Origin: Microbacterium arabinogalactanolyticum
GTDB lineage: Bacteria > Actinomycetota > Actinomycetes > Actinomycetales > Microbacteriaceae
Assembly: GCF_030268005.1 (NCBI RefSeq)
Contig: NZ_BRZC01000001.1
Span: forward strand, 1-64,000
Direction: 5' to 3'
DNA: 64,000 nucleotides
The stretch's first letter is position 1. Every line of letters begins with the position of its first letter. The position numbers and the translations under genes are program-made. Shown in pieces: positions 25,130-33,893 of the stretch. The notes beneath the pieces were generated by a model, which did not search any database, was not told where the DNA came from, and worked only from the letters and a program-made list of their open reading frames with translations.

Positions 25130-26749
25130 TCAGCTGTTCTCGCCGACCACCTGGATCAGCTCGCGGGCCTGCCCCGCGATCGCGCTGCGCCACGCGTCGA
25201 ACGTGGCATCGCTCACTCCGAAGTCCGACTCGAAGTGCTGCATGTCCGGAGTGTGGATGTGCCCCGCCGGAATGGTCAGCCCCATCCGGTCGCGCAGCAG
25301 CGTGTTGCGGTAGGCCGACTCGTTCGACAGGTACGAACCGCCGGCGCCGCTGCGGGCGCATGAGTCGGCGGGCGGCGGCGTGGGGGCGACGGACGGCGGG
25401 TACACGACCTCGCGCTGGTTCACGCTCGTCACGACGGGCGAGGAGCAGTCGGCGAAGTACGAGTAGTTCGTGTTCCAGACCGCGCCGAAGGCGACGGACT
25501 CATCCGGCCAGGTGTCCCCCGGAGGGCGCGGGATGTCGGAGCCGGTGCGCGCCGCGATCATCTGCTCCATGGGCAGGGTCGCAGAGGTCCACTGCGGCGG
25601 ATCGGTGAGGGTGTCCCCGCCGCCCCAGCGGTCGACGACCTGCGTGTTGCAGCCGATGTTGTCCACCGCGAGCTCCGGCACGCCTCCGATCGTCGTGCAC
25701 GGGGTGTAGCGGTCGTTGCCGAGAGTGGGGCCGTGGTAACGCCCGTTCCACTGCTCGAGGTTGAACTGCGAGCCGCCGGCCTGGCTCACCGTGATCGATG
25801 CGTCGAGCTGCCGCTTGCCGGGGCGCATGAACGGCCCGACGGTGTCCTCGAGGTAGCCGCGCTCGAACTCGGGGTAGCTCACGGGCAGCGTGTAGGCCTC
25901 GTAGAAGATGACCGTGCCGTCGGGCTCGGTCGTCGTCGTGCCGTCGATGGACAGGGCCGTCGCTCCGGACGGGTTGCCGTGGCGGATGTTGTTGCCCACG
26001 GTGCCGGGCGCGGAGCCGGTCTCGCCTCCGTCGAGGGTGTACGGGTCGAAGCCGCTGACCAGGACGCGCTTGACGTCTCCGGCGGGGAACGAGATGTCGC
26101 CCATGCCGCGCGAGGCCCTGTCGAACGCCTCGACCAGCTCTGCGCGCTGCTCGGTGGTCATGGCGAAGCCCGCCTTCCACTGGTGCAGCACCGACATCGC
26201 CTCGATGCGCGTCCAGTACAGCGGCCGGTCGTCGCCGGCCGGGAGCACGCCTTCGACCGGGCCCGTCGACTGGGCGCGCTTCACAGCATCCCGCCACAGG
26301 TGCGTGCCGAGTCGCTTCACGGTCTCGGTGGCCTTGGCGAGGGACTTCTGGTCGCAGAGCCTGCCCGCGAACGCCGTCGTCCAGTCGCCGAGACCGGCCC
26401 CCTCGACCATGGCGCGGGCGAAGGTCCGGTCCGCGGGCCGGGACGGATCCGCAGCATCGGGGAGCACGGCCGTGAGGCGCGACTCCTCGACCGTGATCGG
26501 GAGGGCGGCGTCCGTGCATCCGCGAGGAGCGAGGGCGGCGATCGTCGCGCTGACCTCAGGCGCGGCGGGGATCAGTGCCGTCATCGAGCGCGGCCCGGCG
26601 TCGTCGGCGGGGGACGCCGTGGCCGCCGATGCGCCCGCGAGGGCGAGTGTGGAGCCGACCGCGAGCACCAGGAGGGCGCTGCCGGTCGTGCGTCGTCTGA
26701 ACTTCCATGTCGCCGAACTGCGCGGGGCGCGAGCTGGGGAGGGGCGCAT
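25130..26749 (-). CDS. Exported pyroglutamyl-peptidase I-like protein
   Basis: A 539-residue protein with an N-terminal signal sequence (arginine-rich, then a hydrophobic core to ATASPA near residue 47). The C-terminal part resembles pyroglutamyl peptidase I: VLVSGFDPYT (about 229-238), AGGSQFNLEQW with Glu332, GAGGSYLSNESAYR with Ser475, and AGHIHTP with His499. Glu and His match the catalytic residues, but Ser475 replaces the nucleophilic Cys; the 24-residue Ser-His spacing equals the Cys-His spacing of the family. A large N-terminal domain of about 180 residues is unrecognised. ATG 26749 was chosen for its GGAAGG site. It may release pyroglutamate for the neighbouring pxp operon, with which it shares an operator. 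Confidence 0.72.
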   Translation of the reverse strand: MRPSPARAPRSSATWKFRRRTTGSALLVLAVGSTLALAGASAATASPADDAGPRSMTALIPAAPEVSATIAALAPRGCTDAALPITVEESRLTAVLPDAADPSRPADRTFARAMVEGAGLGDWTTAFAGRLCDQKSLAKATETVKRLGTHLWRDAVKRAQSTGPVEGVLPAGDDRPLYWTRIEAMSVLHQWKAGFAMTTEQRAELVEAFDRASRGMGDISFPAGDVKRVLVSGFDPYTLDGGETGSAPGTVGNNIRHGNPSGATALSIDGTTTTEPDGTVIFYEAYTLPVSYPEFERGYLEDTVGPFMRPGKRQLDASITVSQAGGSQFNLEQWNGRYHGPTLGNDRYTPCTTIGGVPELAVDNIGCNTQVVDRWGGGDTLTDPPQWTSATLPMEQMIAARTGSDIPRPPGDTWPDESVAFGAVWNTNYSYFADCSSPVVTSVNQREVVYPPSVAPTPPPADSCARSGAGGSYLSNESAYRNTLLRDRMGLTIPAGHIHTPDMQHFESDFGVSDATFDAWRSAIAGQARELIQVVGENS

Positions 26750-26787
26750 GATCATCCTTCCGCGTTGAAGAAACGTTGTTCCTCGAC

Positions 26788-26826
26788 ACGGTAGGGATTG
26801 TTGAACAAGAAAGCAATGATTGTTCA
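26788..26826 (-). promoter_or_regulatory. Promoter with GntR operator in its spacer
   Basis: On the minus strand TTGCTT (26816-26811) and TACCGT (26793-26788) are 17 bp apart. The operator-like GATTGTTGAACAAGA (26796-26810) sits exactly between them, and a half site GATTGTTCA lies at 26818-26826. The operator is 13/15 identical (read in reverse complement) to GATTGTTCAACAATC at 27521, before the transporter-pxp operon. Confidence 0.72.
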
Positions 26827-26846
26827 GCGGATGGATGCGCGGGAGT

Positions 26847-27485
26847 TCAGGCCTTGCCCATGCGGGTGAAGGCGCCGAGCACGGTGCGCTCGGATGCCAT
26901 CAGGTAGCGCTCCAGCTCATCGGCCGCCGCCGCGGGGCCTCTCTCAAGCAGGGTCTCCAGCACCGCGCGGTTCTTGCGCACGAAGGGCTCGTGCAGGGCT
27001 CGCGGGTCGTCGATCTCGAGGAACACCAGGCGCAGCTCTGCGGCGACGTCGCGGTAGGTGCGGGCCAGCCGGGGGCTGTCGGCCAGGGCGACGATCGCGT
27101 CGTGGAAGGCCATGTTGGCGCTGCCCACGCGGCGCCAGTCCTCGGCGGGGAGGTGCTCCTCGGCATCCGCCAGCGATTCCTTCATCAGGCGGACCGCCGG
27201 ATGCTCGGGCTCGGAGTGGCGCAGTGCCGTGCACTCGATCACGCGGCGGGCGCGGTAGATGTCGATCACGTCGGCGATCGTGGGGGATGCCACCGAGACG
27301 CCGCGATGCGGCACGTGCTCGATCAGGCCCTGCTCGGCGAGCACGCGGAACGCCTCGCGCAGCGTGTTGCGCGACACCTCCAGCTGCTCGGCCAGGGTCG
27401 ACTCGGACAGGCGTGAACCGGGGGCGAAGTCGCCGTCGATGATCCTCTCGCGCAGGATGTCGACGAGCGGGGTGTGCGTGGGCAT
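26847..27485 (-). CDS. GntR family regulator, FCD type
   Basis: A 212-residue factor with the winged helix ESTLAEQLEVSRNTLREAFRVL (about residues 28-49; key residues L, V, S, R, L, R, E) and an FCD ligand domain with His residues for a metal. It is divergent from the NRAMP-pxp operon. The palindrome GATTGTTCAACAATC abuts its own -35 region and overlaps the transporter promoter, and a second site lies in the peptidase promoter. It is therefore the likely local regulator, replacing KipR of bacilli. 5-Oxoproline or glutamate are plausible effectors, by inference. The start has a TACCCT box six bases upstream, so it is probably leaderless. Confidence 0.9.
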   Translation of the reverse strand: MPTHTPLVDILRERIIDGDFAPGSRLSESTLAEQLEVSRNTLREAFRVLAEQGLIEHVPHRGVSVASPTIADVIDIYRARRVIECTALRHSEPEHPAVRLMKESLADAEEHLPAEDWRRVGSANMAFHDAIVALADSPRLARTYRDVAAELRLVFLEIDDPRALHEPFVRKNRAVLETLLERGPAAAADELERYLMASERTVLGAFTRMGKA

Positions 27486-27491
27486 AGCACC

Positions 27492-27556
27492 AGGGTAGGG
27501 GGAGGGTGCGCGTCATGAAAGATTGTTCAACAATCCGGCCTGATATGTTCTACACT
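27492..27556. promoter_or_regulatory. Divergent promoter and operator of the 5-oxoproline system
   Basis: TACCCT (27497-27492, minus strand) is a leaderless -10 for the GntR gene. A perfect 15-base palindrome, GATTGTT-C-AACAATC, spans 27521-27535. TACACT at 27551-27556 is a -10 candidate for the rightward operon, so the operator covers its -35 region. Confidence 0.78.
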
Positions 27557-27599
27557 CGGTGTCATCCGACACCCACCAACGACGATGGGACCTCCCCTC

Positions 27600-28877
27600 A
27601 TGTCCGAGCAGACACCTCCTGCCCTCTCCGCCGAGGACGAAGCGCGCCTGGCCGCCGCGAAGAAGCGCGTGGGCCGCAGCGCCGTCATCGGCGCCATCTT
27701 CCTCATGGCGACCTCCGCCATCGGCCCCGGGTTCATCACCCAGACCGCCACCTTCACCGCGAAGATGGGATCGGCGTTCGCGTTCGCCATCCTGCTCTCG
27801 GTGATCATCGACATCTGCGTGCAGCTGAACATCTGGCGCATGATCACCTCGTCCGGCAAGCGCGCCGGTGAACTCGCCAACAGCGCGATCCCCTTCTCCG
27901 GCCACGTCATCGCCGTGCTCGTCATCATCGGCGGCCTGGCGTTCAACATCGGCAACATCGCCGGCGGCGGACTGGGCCTGAACGCCCTGCTCGGCGTCGA
28001 CCCGAAGATCGGCGGCCTGATCACCGGAGCGCTCGCGATCATCATCTTCCTGATCAAGAAGGCCGGACCGGTGATGGACGTCGTGCTCATCATCCTCGGC
28101 GTCGGCATGATCGTGATGACGGTGATCGTCGCGATCGTCTCCGGCCCGCCGATCGGCGACGCGCTGCGCCAGACCGTGCTGCCCGACAAGATCGACTTCG
28201 CCACCATCACCACGATCGTCGGCGGCACCGTCGGCGGCTACATCACCTACTCGGGCGCGCACCGCTACCTGGCATCCGGCCACACCGGCCCGGAGCACGC
28301 CGGACCCGTGATGCGCGCGGCCGCCAACGGCGTCTTCGTCACCGGCATCATGCGGTACGTGCTGTTCCTCGCGATCCTCGGCGTCGTCGCCTCCGGCGTC
28401 ACCCTCGACCTGTCCAGCCAGGCCGCCAACCCCGCCGGCCAGGCGTTCGGCGCCGTGCTCGGCGACACGGGCCTGCGCATCTTCGGCGCCATCTTCTGGG
28501 CCGCGGCGCTCAGCTCGGTGATCGGCGCCGCCTACACCTCGGCAACATTCCTCTCCACGTTCCACAAGCGGTTCCTGGGCGGCTGGTCGCTGCAGTGGGC
28601 CACGGTCGCGTTCATCGTCGTGTCGTGGATCATCTACCTGCTCATCGGCACCGCGCCGGCGGCGATCCTCGTGTTCGTCGGCGGCTTCAACGGCCTGATC
28701 CTGCCGATCGGACTGACCGTGTTCATGTACATCGGCTGGTTCCGCCGCGACCTGCTGGGGGCGCGCAAGTACCCGCTGTGGCTCCTCATCGCCGGCACGC
28801 TGGTCACGCTGCTGACCTGGTACATGGGCGCCGTCTCGATCGGCCCGATCTTCGCCTTCCTCGGCGTCGGGGCCTGA
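27600..28877 (+). CDS. NRAMP-like transporter, YcsG type
   Basis: A 425-residue membrane protein with about eleven helices, related to NRAMP divalent-metal transporters and the YcsG branch linked to 5-oxoprolinase genes ([19 protein letters not shown] near the N-terminus). The canonical metal-binding DPGN of MntH is not seen; the equivalent first-helix segment reads IGPGFITQ, so a non-metal substrate is plausible. It is first in the operon to 33893 and may import 5-oxoproline, by inference. ATG 27600 begins [10 protein letters not shown] 27585 is in frame but lacks a ribosome-binding site. Confidence 0.8.
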   Translation: MSEQTPPALSAEDEARLAAAKKRVGRSAVIGAIFLMATSAIGPGFITQTATFTAKMGSAFAFAILLSVIIDICVQLNIWRMITSSGKRAGELANSAIPFSGHVIAVLVIIGGLAFNIGNIAGGGLGLNALLGVDPKIGGLITGALAIIIFLIKKAGPVMDVVLIILGVGMIVMTVIVAIVSGPPIGDALRQTVLPDKIDFATITTIVGGTVGGYITYSGAHRYLASGHTGPEHAGPVMRAAANGVFVTGIMRYVLFLAILGVVASGVTLDLSSQAANPAGQAFGAVLGDTGLRIFGAIFWAAALSSVIGAAYTSATFLSTFHKRFLGGWSLQWATVAFIVVSWIIYLLIGTAPAAILVFVGGFNGLILPIGLTVFMYIGWFRRDLLGARKYPLWLLIAGTLVTLLTWYMGAVSIGPIFAFLGVGA

Positions 28878-28911
28878 GCCGCGCACTCATCACTCAACGG
28901 AAGGGGCCGAC

Positions 28912-29682
28912 ATGGCATCCATCGATCTGAACTCCGACCTGGGCGAGAACACCCTCGACCGCATCGTCGGGGACGACGCGGCCATGCTCGAGATCGTCAC
29001 CAGTGCGAACGTGGCGTGCGGGTTCCACGCCGGCAGCCCCGAGGGCATCCGGTCGACGCTCGACGCGGCTGTGCGCAACGGAGTGGTGATCGGCGCCCAC
29101 CCGGGATACCGCGACTACGAGAACTTCGGGCGCACGAACGTCGAGATCGACTCGGCAACGCTGCAGGCCCACGTCGAATATCAGCTGGGCGCGTTGGAGG
29201 GCCTCGCGAAGGCGGCCGGCGGCAGGGTCGCGTACGTGAAGCCGCACGGCGCGCTGTACAACACGATCGCGCGCGACGAGCGGCAGGCGGCCGACGTCGT
29301 CGCCGCGATCAAGGCGATCGATCCGGACCTCGTGCTGCTGGGCCTGGCAGGCGGCGTGGTGCTCGAGGTCGCGTCTCGCGCCGGGCTCGCCGTCGCGGCC
29401 GAGGCCTTCGCCGACCGCGCCTACCAGCCCGACGGGCAGCTCGTCTCGCGCACGCAGGAGGGCGCCGTGCTCCACGACGCGACCGCGGTCGCGGAGCGCA
29501 TGGTGCGGTTCGCCGAGACCGGCGTGATCCGTGCGATCGACGGCACGGATGTGCGTGTCGACGCGCAGTCGATCTGCGTGCACGGCGACAGCGCCGGCGC
29601 CATCGCGATGGCGACCGAGACCAAGCGGATGCTGCAGGAGGCGGGCATCGCGATCGCTCCGTTCGCGGGCCGGGGAGCCTGA
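28912..29682 (+). CDS. pxpA: 5-oxoprolinase subunit PxpA (LamB/YcsF family)
   Basis: A 256-residue LamB/YcsF protein. Signatures are IDLNSDLGE at the N-terminus, [13 protein letters not shown] near 32, GAHPGYRD near 64 and [10 protein letters not shown] near 110, then [12 protein letters not shown]. PxpA with PxpB and PxpC forms the ATP-dependent prokaryotic 5-oxoprolinase that opens 5-oxoproline to glutamate. A GGAAGGGG site precedes the ATG. It is followed after one base by the DUF1445 gene; together with the pxpBC fusion the complete enzyme is encoded. Confidence 0.94.
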   Translation: MASIDLNSDLGENTLDRIVGDDAAMLEIVTSANVACGFHAGSPEGIRSTLDAAVRNGVVIGAHPGYRDYENFGRTNVEIDSATLQAHVEYQLGALEGLAKAAGGRVAYVKPHGALYNTIARDERQAADVVAAIKAIDPDLVLLGLAGGVVLEVASRAGLAVAAEAFADRAYQPDGQLVSRTQEGAVLHDATAVAERMVRFAETGVIRAIDGTDVRVDAQSICVHGDSAGAIAMATETKRMLQEAGIAIAPFAGRGA

Positions 29683-29683
29683 G

Positions 29684-30484
29684 ATGACCGTCGTCGCCAC
29701 CCTCGACCAGCTCACCGCCGCACGCGCCGCACGTCGCGCGTACCGCGAGGGTCTCGCCGAGCCCACCAGCGGGGTGGCGGCGGGCCTCACCCAGGCGAAC
29801 CTGATCGCGGTGCCGGCCGACTGGGCCTTCGAGACGCTGCTCTACGCGCAGCGCAACCCGAAGCCCTGCCCCGTGCTGGAGGTCATCGAGCAGGGGAGCA
29901 CCGAATCGGCGCTTGCACCGGGAAGCGACATCCGCACCGACATCGGCCGATACCGCATCTGGCGCGACGGCGAGCTGGCCGAGGAGGTCTCCGACGCGAG
30001 TGCGGCGTGGGCAGAGCATCCCGACCTCGTGGCGTTCCTGATCGGGTGCAGCTTCACGTTCGAGACCGGCCTGGTCGAGGCAGGCATCCCGATCCGGCAT
30101 CAGGAACTGGGCCGCAACGTGCCGATGTACCGTACGAAAGTGGACTGCACTCCGGCGGGTCGGCTGCGCGGCGAGATGGTCGTCTCCATGAGGCCCATCC
30201 CCGCGGGCAGGGTGGCGGATGCTGTGCAGATCTCCGGGCGGACCCCCGCCGTCCACGGCGCTCCCGTGCACGTCGGGGACCCGGCCTCCCTCGGCATCCT
30301 CGACCTGGGCAGCCCCGACTTCGGTGACGCCCCCGAAGTGCGTGAGGGCGAGATCCCCGTCTTCTGGGCCTGCGGGGTCACTCCGCAGGCGGCGATCATG
30401 GCATCCCGGCCGCCGTTCGCCGTGACGCATGCTCCCGGCTACATGTTCATCACCGACGTGCCCGATGCGGAATACGTCGTCTGA
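29684..30484 (+). CDS. DUF1445 / D-glutamate cyclase-family protein (YcsI)
   Basis: A 266-residue soluble protein of the YcsI/DUF1445 family, often annotated as putative hydro-lyase. Visible signatures are the [10 protein letters not shown] segment with a Cys near residue 123, RNVPMYRT, and [10 protein letters not shown] with a second Cys near 229. The family includes the part of mammalian D-glutamate cyclase that interconverts D-glutamate and 5-oxo-D-proline, which fits this operon. The ATG lies one base after the pxpA stop, and its stop overlaps the pxpBC ATG (TGATG). Its own activity is unproven. Confidence 0.85.
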   Translation: MTVVATLDQLTAARAARRAYREGLAEPTSGVAAGLTQANLIAVPADWAFETLLYAQRNPKPCPVLEVIEQGSTESALAPGSDIRTDIGRYRIWRDGELAEEVSDASAAWAEHPDLVAFLIGCSFTFETGLVEAGIPIRHQELGRNVPMYRTKVDCTPAGRLRGEMVVSMRPIPAGRVADAVQISGRTPAVHGAPVHVGDPASLGILDLGSPDFGDAPEVREGEIPVFWACGVTPQAAIMASRPPFAVTHAPGYMFITDVPDAEYVV

Positions 30485-32181
30485 TGCGCATCCTCACCGC
30501 ATCCGATCGCGCCCTGCTCGCGGAGGCCGCCGACCTCGATGAGGCCATGCGGCTCAACCTCGCATGGGATGGAGTGCCCGGCGTCGTCGAGCGCATCCCG
30601 GGCGCGCGCACCGTGCTGGTGCGCTTCGACCCGCTGAGGGTCTCGGCGGGCGAGCTGGCCGCGGTGCTGGAGTCGACCGAGGTGGATGCCGAGCACGTGC
30701 CGCACACCCGTGAGGTGAAGGTTCCCGTGCGCTACGACGGCGAGGACCTCGACGAGGTGGCGACGCTGCTCGGCGTCTCCGCGGAGGAGGTCGTGAACCG
30801 GCACCTCTCCGCCGAATGGCAGGTCGCGTTCTCGGGATTCGCGCCCGGATTCGGGTACACGGTCAGCACCGATCCGCTGTTCGACGTGCCGCGCCGCTCG
30901 TCGCCGCGCACCCGCGTGCCGGCGGGATCCGTGGCTCTGGCCGGGCACTTCACCGGCGTGTACCCGCGCGAGAGCCCGGGCGGCTGGCAGCTGATCGGCC
31001 GCACGGATGCCGCGATGTGGGACATCGACCGCGACCCGCCGGCGCTGCTCTCGCCGGGGACGCTGGTGAGGTTCGAGCGGGTTCGGGCTGCCGTCGCTGG
31101 GGCCCTGAGCCCGGATTCTGCGGGGTCCCTGACACTGGCGGAGGGTCCTGCGTCCGATGAGGGGGTGCTTCGACAGGCTCAGCAGCCCAACCCCGGCATC
31201 GAGGTCGTCCGGCCCTCGCTGCAGCTGCTCGTGCAGGACCTGGGGCGGTTCGGGCACGCCGCGCTCGGCGTCTCGGCATCCGGCGTCGCCGACCGCACCG
31301 CGCTGCGCGACGCCAACCGCGCGGTCGGGAACCGGCCGGATGCCGCCGTCCTGGAGAGCGTGGGCGGATGCGTGCTGCGGTTCCGCGGCGACGGGGTCGC
31401 GGCGGTCGCGGGAGCGATCGGCGAGCTGACCCTCACGGATGCCGCGGGAGCGACGCGCACGATCCCGCATGGCGCCCCCTTCGCGACGGCCGACGGCGAC
31501 GAACTCGCGCTCGGCCACCCTGGGCACGGCCTGCGATACGTGATCGCGGTGCGCGGGGGCGTGCTCGCCCCGCAGGCGCTCGGCAGCACGGCATCCGACA
31601 CCCTCGCCGGACTCGGGCCGGCGCCGCTCGCCGCGGGCGACATGCTCGGCATCGGGGAGGCGGGGCACCTCTCGGCCGATCCGCATCCGCAGCCGCGCGC
31701 GCTGCCGGCATCCGGCGACCTCGTCGAGCTCGACATCACCCTCGGGCCGCGCGACGACTGGTTCACTCCCGCCGCGATCGAGACGCTCACCGGCCAGGAC
31801 TGGACGGTCACGCCGCGCTCCGACCGCGTCGGCATCCGCCTGCACGGCGAGACGCCTCTGGAGCGCTCGGTCGCCGGCGAGCTGCCCAGCGAGGGCGCGG
31901 TCAACGGTGCCATCCAGGTGCCGCCGGACGGCCAGCCCGTGCTGTTCCTGCCCGACCACCCGCTCACCGGCGGCTACCCGATCATCGGCGCGCTCACCGA
32001 CCGCGGCCTCGATCTCGCCGGGCAGCTGCCGCCGGGCGCCCGCATCCGCTTCCGCATCGTCGATCCCGGGGAACCCGGACGATCCCCGTCCGCGTCGGCG
32101 AGTCGCGCAGCATTCGACGACGACATGCCGCAGTCGTCTCCGTTCTCCGACGCCATCCCCACCGAGAAGAGCCCGTCATGA
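30484..32181 (+). CDS. pxpBC: 5-oxoprolinase subunits PxpB-PxpC fusion (KipI-KipA)
   Basis: A 565-residue fusion of two proteins that are usually separate. Residues 1-200 are PxpB/KipI (AHS1 fold; FSGFAPGFGYT, PRTRVPAGSVALAG, YPRESPGGWQLIGRT). From about 240 on it is PxpC/KipA (AHS2 fold; LQLLVQDLGRFGHAALGV, GRTVIRGG-like YVIAVRGGVLAPQ, ITLGPRDDWF). With PxpA it makes 5-oxoprolinase. The interdomain linker (about 206-238) contains a dispersed repeat in the DNA at 31167. Some 25 residues after the PxpC core are low-complexity. AHS1-AHS2 is also the carboxyltransferase part of urea carboxylase. Confidence 0.92.
   Translation: MRILTASDRALLAEAADLDEAMRLNLAWDGVPGVVERIPGARTVLVRFDPLRVSAGELAAVLESTEVDAEHVPHTREVKVPVRYDGEDLDEVATLLGVSAEEVVNRHLSAEWQVAFSGFAPGFGYTVSTDPLFDVPRRSSPRTRVPAGSVALAGHFTGVYPRESPGGWQLIGRTDAAMWDIDRDPPALLSPGTLVRFERVRAAVAGALSPDSAGSLTLAEGPASDEGVLRQAQQPNPGIEVVRPSLQLLVQDLGRFGHAALGVSASGVADRTALRDANRAVGNRPDAAVLESVGGCVLRFRGDGVAAVAGAIGELTLTDAAGATRTIPHGAPFATADGDELALGHPGHGLRYVIAVRGGVLAPQALGSTASDTLAGLGPAPLAAGDMLGIGEAGHLSADPHPQPRALPASGDLVELDITLGPRDDWFTPAAIETLTGQDWTVTPRSDRVGIRLHGETPLERSVAGELPSEGAVNGAIQVPPDGQPVLFLPDHPLTGGYPIIGALTDRGLDLAGQLPPGARIRFRIVDPGEPGRSPSASASRAAFDDDMPQSSPFSDAIPTEKSPS
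31167..31183. repeat. Dispersed repeat inside the pxpBC linker
   Basis: GCTTCGACAGGCTCAGC is the exact reverse complement of the intergenic copy at 22848-22864. Here it encodes part of the PxpB-PxpC linker (LRQAQQP). Confidence 0.75.
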
Positions 32182-33893
32182 CCAAGATCCTGATCGCCAA
32201 CCGCGGCGAGATCGCCGTGCGCGTGGTGCGCGCCTGCGCCGAGGCCGGGTACGTCTCGGTCGCCGTGTACGCCGACCAGGATGCCGACGCGCTGCACGTG
32301 CGCCTGGCGGACGAGGCCGTGGGGCTGGGCGGCGCCACCGCCGCTGACACCTATCTCTCGATCGATGCCCTGGTGGACGCCGCTCGCCGCAGCGGAGCGG
32401 ACGCCGTGCACCCGGGCTACGGGTTCCTGTCCGAGAGCGCCGCGTTCGCCCGCGCCGTCGAGGATGCCGGCCTGATCTGGATCGGCCCCGCGCCCGCGAG
32501 CATCGAGGCGCTCGGCGACAAGATGACCGCGCGCCGCATCGCACAGCGCGTCGGCGCACCCCTGGCTGCCGGCACGGATCAGCCCCTGTCGGGCCCCGCC
32601 GAGGCGGTGGCCTTCGCCGAGGAGCACGGCGTGCCCATCGCGATCAAGGCCGCATACGGTGGTGGCGGCCGAGGCATCAAGGTCGTGCGCGAGCTCGCCG
32701 AGGTGGCCGAGGCGTTCGACGCCGCCACCCGCGAGGCGATCGTCGCCTTCGGCCGGGGCGAGTGCTTCGTGGAGCGGTTCCTGGAGAGCCCGCGCCACAT
32801 CGAGGTGCAGGTGCTCGGCGACGGCCGGGGCGGCGTGATCGCGGTCGGCGACCGCGACTGCTCCATGCAGCGCCGCAACCAGAAGCTCATCGAGGAGGCC
32901 CCCGCACCCGGGCTGACCGCGGAGCAGCGCGAGCGCATCCACGAGGCCGCCCGACTCATCTGCGCCGAGGTCGACTACCGCAGCGCGGGCACCGTGGAGT
33001 TCCTGCTCGCCGCCGACGGCACGATCTCGTTCCTCGAGGTCAACACGCGCCTGCAGGTGGAGCATCCGATCACCGAGGAGGTCACGGGCGTCGACCTGGT
33101 GCGCGAGCAGTTCCGCATCGCGTTCGGCGAGGGTCCGTCGTTCCAGGGCACGCCGGAGCCGCACGGTCACGCGTTCGAGTTCCGCATCAACGCCGAGGAC
33201 CCGGGCCGTGGATTCCTGCCCAGCCCGGGCATCGTGACCGGTCTGCGGGTCCCGGGCGGCCCCGGCGTGCGCTGGGACAGCGGCATCGAGGCCGGGGATG
33301 CCGTGCAGCCGGCGTTCGACTCCATGATCGCCAAGCTCATCGTGCACGCCGACTCCCGCGATGCTGCCCTCGTGCGCGCTCGCCGAGCGCTGCGCGAGCT
33401 GGAGGTCGAGGGGCCCGCGACCGTGATCGGCTTCGACCGCCTCGCCGTCGAGCAGCCCGAGTTCGCGACCGACGGCTTCGCCGTGCACACGCAGTGGATC
33501 GAGGCGGCGCTGCTTCCGCGTCTCGAGCCGCAGCTGCGTCCGGCGCCGGTCCCGGATGCGGGTCTGCAGCGCTTCCCGGTCGAGATCGACGGGCGCCGCG
33601 TGATGCTCGGACTGCCGACGGCTCTGCTGGCCGGGTTCGCGGGCGCCGCTGCCGCGCCCTCGGCCGGGACGGAAGCCGCCGATCCGGCCGAACTGCACGC
33701 GCCCGTGCCGGGCACGCTCGTGCGCTGGCTCGTGGACGACGGCGCGAGCGTCGCCGAGGGTGACACGGTCGCCGTGCTGGATGCCATGAAGATGGAGACG
33801 CCGGTGCCTGCGCACCGCGCGGGCACTCTCGCGCACGTGGTGTCGGTGGGCGACATGGTCGCCGCGGATGCCGTGATCGGCCGCATCGGCTGA
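32178..33893 (+). CDS. Biotin carboxylase with fused biotin carrier domain
   Basis: A 571-residue biotin-dependent carboxylase component. The N-terminal biotin carboxylase has KILIANRGEIAVRV, HPGYGFLSE, the ATP-grasp loop YGGGGRGIKVV, EVNTRLQVEHP and QVEHPITEEV. A C-terminal biotinyl domain carries AMKMET with the biotinylated Lys538. It overlaps the pxpBC stop (ATGA). This gene alone would be called acetyl-CoA carboxylase alpha-type, but no acyl-CoA carboxyltransferase lies nearby. With the AHS1-AHS2 fusion next to it, the two proteins together have the parts of urea carboxylase, so it may serve 5-oxoproline metabolism. Confidence 0.93.
   Translation: MTKILIANRGEIAVRVVRACAEAGYVSVAVYADQDADALHVRLADEAVGLGGATAADTYLSIDALVDAARRSGADAVHPGYGFLSESAAFARAVEDAGLIWIGPAPASIEALGDKMTARRIAQRVGAPLAAGTDQPLSGPAEAVAFAEEHGVPIAIKAAYGGGGRGIKVVRELAEVAEAFDAATREAIVAFGRGECFVERFLESPRHIEVQVLGDGRGGVIAVGDRDCSMQRRNQKLIEEAPAPGLTAEQRERIHEAARLICAEVDYRSAGTVEFLLAADGTISFLEVNTRLQVEHPITEEVTGVDLVREQFRIAFGEGPSFQGTPEPHGHAFEFRINAEDPGRGFLPSPGIVTGLRVPGGPGVRWDSGIEAGDAVQPAFDSMIAKLIVHADSRDAALVRARRALRELEVEGPATVIGFDRLAVEQPEFATDGFAVHTQWIEAALLPRLEPQLRPAPVPDAGLQRFPVEIDGRRVMLGLPTALLAGFAGAAAAPSAGTEAADPAELHAPVPGTLVRWLVDDGASVAEGDTVAVLDAMKMETPVPAHRAGTLAHVVSVGDMVAADAVIGRIG

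Noticed and set aside
27600..28877. MntH-type manganese transporter
   Set aside because: The DPGN metal motif of MntH is not visible and the gene lies in a 5-oxoprolinase operon, so the YcsG branch with a different substrate is more likely.
32178..33893. Ordinary acetyl/propionyl-CoA carboxylase alpha subunit
   Set aside because: Family similarity allows it, but there is no acyl-CoA carboxyltransferase gene nearby and it overlaps pxpBC, so a role tied to AHS1-AHS2 is preferred.
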